From: Excoecaria cochinchinensis
Taxonomy: Eukaryota; Streptophyta; Magnoliopsida; Malpighiales; Euphorbiaceae
Length of the DNA stretch: 64,000 nucleotides
Assembly: GCA_947683425.1 (NCBI GenBank)
Contig: CANTUQ010000007.1
Coordinates: 4,588,001-4,652,000, forward strand
Direction: 5' to 3'
Position numbers and translations under genes: made by a program. This document shows positions 61,390 to 64,000 of the stretch, in pieces. The notes below the pieces were generated by a model, which worked only from the letters and a program-made list of their open reading frames with translations, was not told where the DNA came from and made no database searches. The first letter of the stretch is position 1. Each line of letters starts with the position of its first letter.

Positions 61390-64000
61390 ATGATGTTTCA
61401 TGCTCAAGGTCCTTCAAGGAATCATTGCAGTCTCCTTGCAGTTCTCTGTGGCAAAACTCCTGATAGTAAGCAGAAGCAGCCTCTTTCTGGTGATAAACCA
61501 AGGTATCCTTTTCCTGAGCTTACTACTTCAGGGCGTCTTGAGGTATGTCTTTGCTTTTGTGGCTCTAAATTTTTTTATTATTTTTTGGTGTTTGTTATAT
61601 GTGGAGCTTTAGCATTTATTACATGTATAAATTCAAGTGCAGGTCCAGACACTAACTAATCCAAGCACTGATGAATTTCGACGAGTTCTTTTGTCATTGG
61701 AGCCTAATATTGTGTACTTGCAAGGGGAGTTAATTGAGGATAATGAAGAAGTTGGTTCTTTGAGATGGGGAGATGTTGACTTGTCCACTCCAGAAGCCTT
61801 ATGTGAATTATTTGCTTCCACATTGCCTGCCACGGTAAGGGATTCTTATCAGAGTTAAATTCTCGGCTGTGGCTTCTTTATTTCTTGAATTCAACACCCT
61901 GCAATCTGTACAATTATATCAGTAAAATTACCTTGGAACTGCCCAAATCATGAGATAGAGTTGGGTGCGAGTGTTTTTTTATTTTGTCTTGACATGTTAA
62001 TCTGTTAAAGTATAGGAAATGGTTGAATTTTGTTGTTAGCTCAAAGCAGTGCATGAAGCACTTGGGTTCTTAAACTGTCAACTCTAGGAATCAAAATATT
62101 TTAGAGAAGACTGAATGTTGAAAGAGAAACAAACTATCAAGTTATTTGGTCAGTCTTGCTTTTACTGTTTTGGTGAATACATCATATGAATTGGTATGTG
62201 TTATGAATTTGGTATTGAGGTTGTGTAATTGTTTAATAAGGCTATATATTTATTTATTTTTTCCTGAATGAAAAAAGAGGCTTGGATCTAGATTTTTAAC
62301 TTTTTGAACCTGAGGTTTGCTCATATTTATAATTGCTCGAAGTTTATGCTTTTATTCCTAGGATATGCTTGTTTGAGGGTTGCTTTAGTTGGTAGTACTT
62401 GTTGCGTTTGAACTAATCTATCATCAGTTGTCTTCCAGGTTTATTTAGAGATCCCAAATAGTGAAAGATTGGCAGAGTCGCTTCACTCTAAGGTTATATT
62501 TTATTTTATGAATGTGTCTATTTACATTTATATAAAATATTTTAATTCTTAAAATTATTGTTGCCTAGTTTAGTAGAGAAGGATGCATTAGAAAATGTTT
62601 GGACTTAAACCTAAGCTGAATGATAAAATGGCATTTGGAAGTTGGAAATATTTGCACATGTTGCCTTTCTAAACTTTATTTCTCTAAAAATTTTTTTGTT
62701 GATCTTGATTCTTTGTTTGCAGCAGGGAGTTCCATACGTTATATATTGGAAAAGTACATTTTCATGTTATGCAGCTTCCCACTTTCGTCATGCATTATTG
62801 TCAGTAGTTCAAAGGTAAGATCATACACTTACTCTAAAAATAAGCACTTTACAGTTTGTTTTGGTGCCTTGAGCAGCGGTCCAACTAAAAATGATGAAAG
62901 TTTTTAGTGGTTATGTAAGGATTTTGCTTGTTATCATTGTATTCTGTGGCAGGATATACTTGGAAAAAAGGTTTACTAAATTAACTGTCTTAAAATTATG
63001 ATTTGTTTGTGCTTTTGGATATTTGATTCATCTTTGGCAGGCATGAGTAGGTCTTTTCTTTAGTTTGAAAGAAATAATGAATAATGTTCTGGATCTCTTT
63101 TTGGGATTGCAGTTCTTCCTGCCATATGCTCGATGCATTTCAACTTGCTAATGCATCTTTTAGGCTCTATTATGTGAGAAATAGCAACATACTAAGCTCA
63201 AATGGCCAGAAAGCTAGCAGTAAACCTGGACCACACTTGCTTGGAGATCCGCCAAAGATTGACACTACTCTGCCTGAGGCAGATGTTCAGGATGAAGAAA
63301 GCTCCTCTGGGGTTCTTCCTGCTATAAAGATATTTGATGATGATGTGACCATGAGATTTCTTGTTTGTGGGCTTCCGTCGACATTGGTAAATTTGATTTC
63401 CAAAGATGGTTTCTAATATATTTTTACTTGTGGCTTGATTTTTATTTATTACTGGTTCACTGTTTATGTACTGGTTGCATCTGCATTCTCTTCAGGATGC
63501 ATTCTTATTGGAATCTTTGGAAGATGGACTAAATGCTCTTTTAAACATAGAAGTGAGTTCCTTCCCATTTCTTACTTTTTTTTTTCACCTATACTATTTC
63601 TATTTGCTTCCAAACTCAGTGTGCCTTCTATTCAGGATTGAACTATGTCTCAAAAAACCAAAACCAATGTAGTTGACTAATCAATGACATGCCCTTGAGA
63701 AAGTTCTTGTGGGGTTATTACATGTTAAGTTAGTATGTAGTGCTTGACTGAAATTCATACAATGCTAAACTAAAATATAAGCATTTAAAACTTTTCTATT
63801 TGATGTATACTGTATGTTTTTCCCTACTGGAGATCAAGAAATTGTTTATATGCATGCTAAGAAAAAACGGCACCATATTTATAAACATGCCTATATTGCA
63901 ACTATACTTAAATGCCAGTCTTTATATTGATTTGTATACCAGCTATATTTATTGTCTTATTGCCATTTGCTTAACCATGATGGTGTCCTTACAGATTCGT
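61390..64000 (+). CDS. Unrecognised conserved plant protein, 5' part
   Basis: Six full exons and the start of a seventh join in frame: 61390-61542, 61643-61834, 62439-62492, 62726-62814, 63113-63386, 63496-63552, 63995 onward. They give about 275 residues before the window ends. The N-terminus is MMFHAQGPSRNHCSLLAVLCG (a second ATG directly follows the first). Later landmarks: EPNIVYLQGELIEDNEEVGSL, VYLEIPNSERLAESLHSKGV, YVIYWKSTFSCYAASHFRHA, MLDAFQLANASFRLYYVR and MRFLVCGLPSTLDAFLLE. No catalytic motif, signal peptide or membrane segment is evident, and I cannot name the function. Clean splicing and frame show it is a real, single-copy-type gene. Exon 4 has a tandem acceptor (GCAGCAG at 62719-62725), which could include or skip one Gln. 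Confidence 0.85.

Noticed and set aside
1..64000. tRNA or rRNA genes
   Set aside because: No T-loop/B-box (GGTTCGANNCC) plus A-box pair or rRNA-like stretch was recognised by reading; a tRNA scan would be decisive.

Overview
The window is plant nuclear DNA from a eudicot. It is AT-rich, the genes have many short exons and GT-AG introns, and the mobile elements are plant types: Ty3/gypsy chromovirus, L1-type LINE, hAT MITEs and a Mutator-like element. The species cannot be named from the sequence. Five host genes were read exon by exon from splice sites and reading frame: the 3' exon of a pectinesterase (962-1656, +), RAD51 (19702-28309, +, 9 coding exons, 338 aa), COG3 (29564-37670, +, 25 exons, 782 aa), a FAB1-type phosphatidylinositol-3-phosphate 5-kinase (47028 down to 38781, -, 11 coding exons, 1819 aa) and the 5' part of an unrecognised plant gene (61390-64000, +).

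Between the pectinesterase and RAD51 lies a direct tandem duplication, unit A about 5367-9000 and unit B about 9050-19325. Both carry a hAT-transposase-derived gene with its leader and 3' flank. In unit B the gene reads as two coding exons giving 657 aa (BED finger, DUF659-like core, C-terminal hAT region), but both recognisable catalytic motif positions are altered. In unit A most of the coding exon is replaced by about 760 bp of unrelated DNA. Unit B was also hit by a 5.2-kb Mutator-like element (9772-15006) with a 9-bp target duplication; unit A preserves the empty site. The element holds a hAT MITE, a perfect 15-bp-arm hairpin, an 11-bp minisatellite that flips strand halfway, and sequence resembling captured gene fragments. 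A 221-bp stretch in the 3' flank is far better conserved between the units than the coding exon.

RAD51 intron 6 contains a complete, very young chromovirus (22263-27420, TSD CATTG, LTRs differing at one site), with one stop in gag-pol. RAD51 also appears to use two GC-AG introns in a row and has an E2F-like site in its promoter. A small decayed MFS/nodulin-like transporter fragment sits between RAD51 and COG3.

COG3 and FAB1 are convergent. Upstream of FAB1 are two hAT MITEs with perfect 8-bp target duplications (49494-50375 and 51090-51736) and a degenerate L1-type LINE (about 51.9-57.27 kb). The long spacer that follows shows no gene until the last one.
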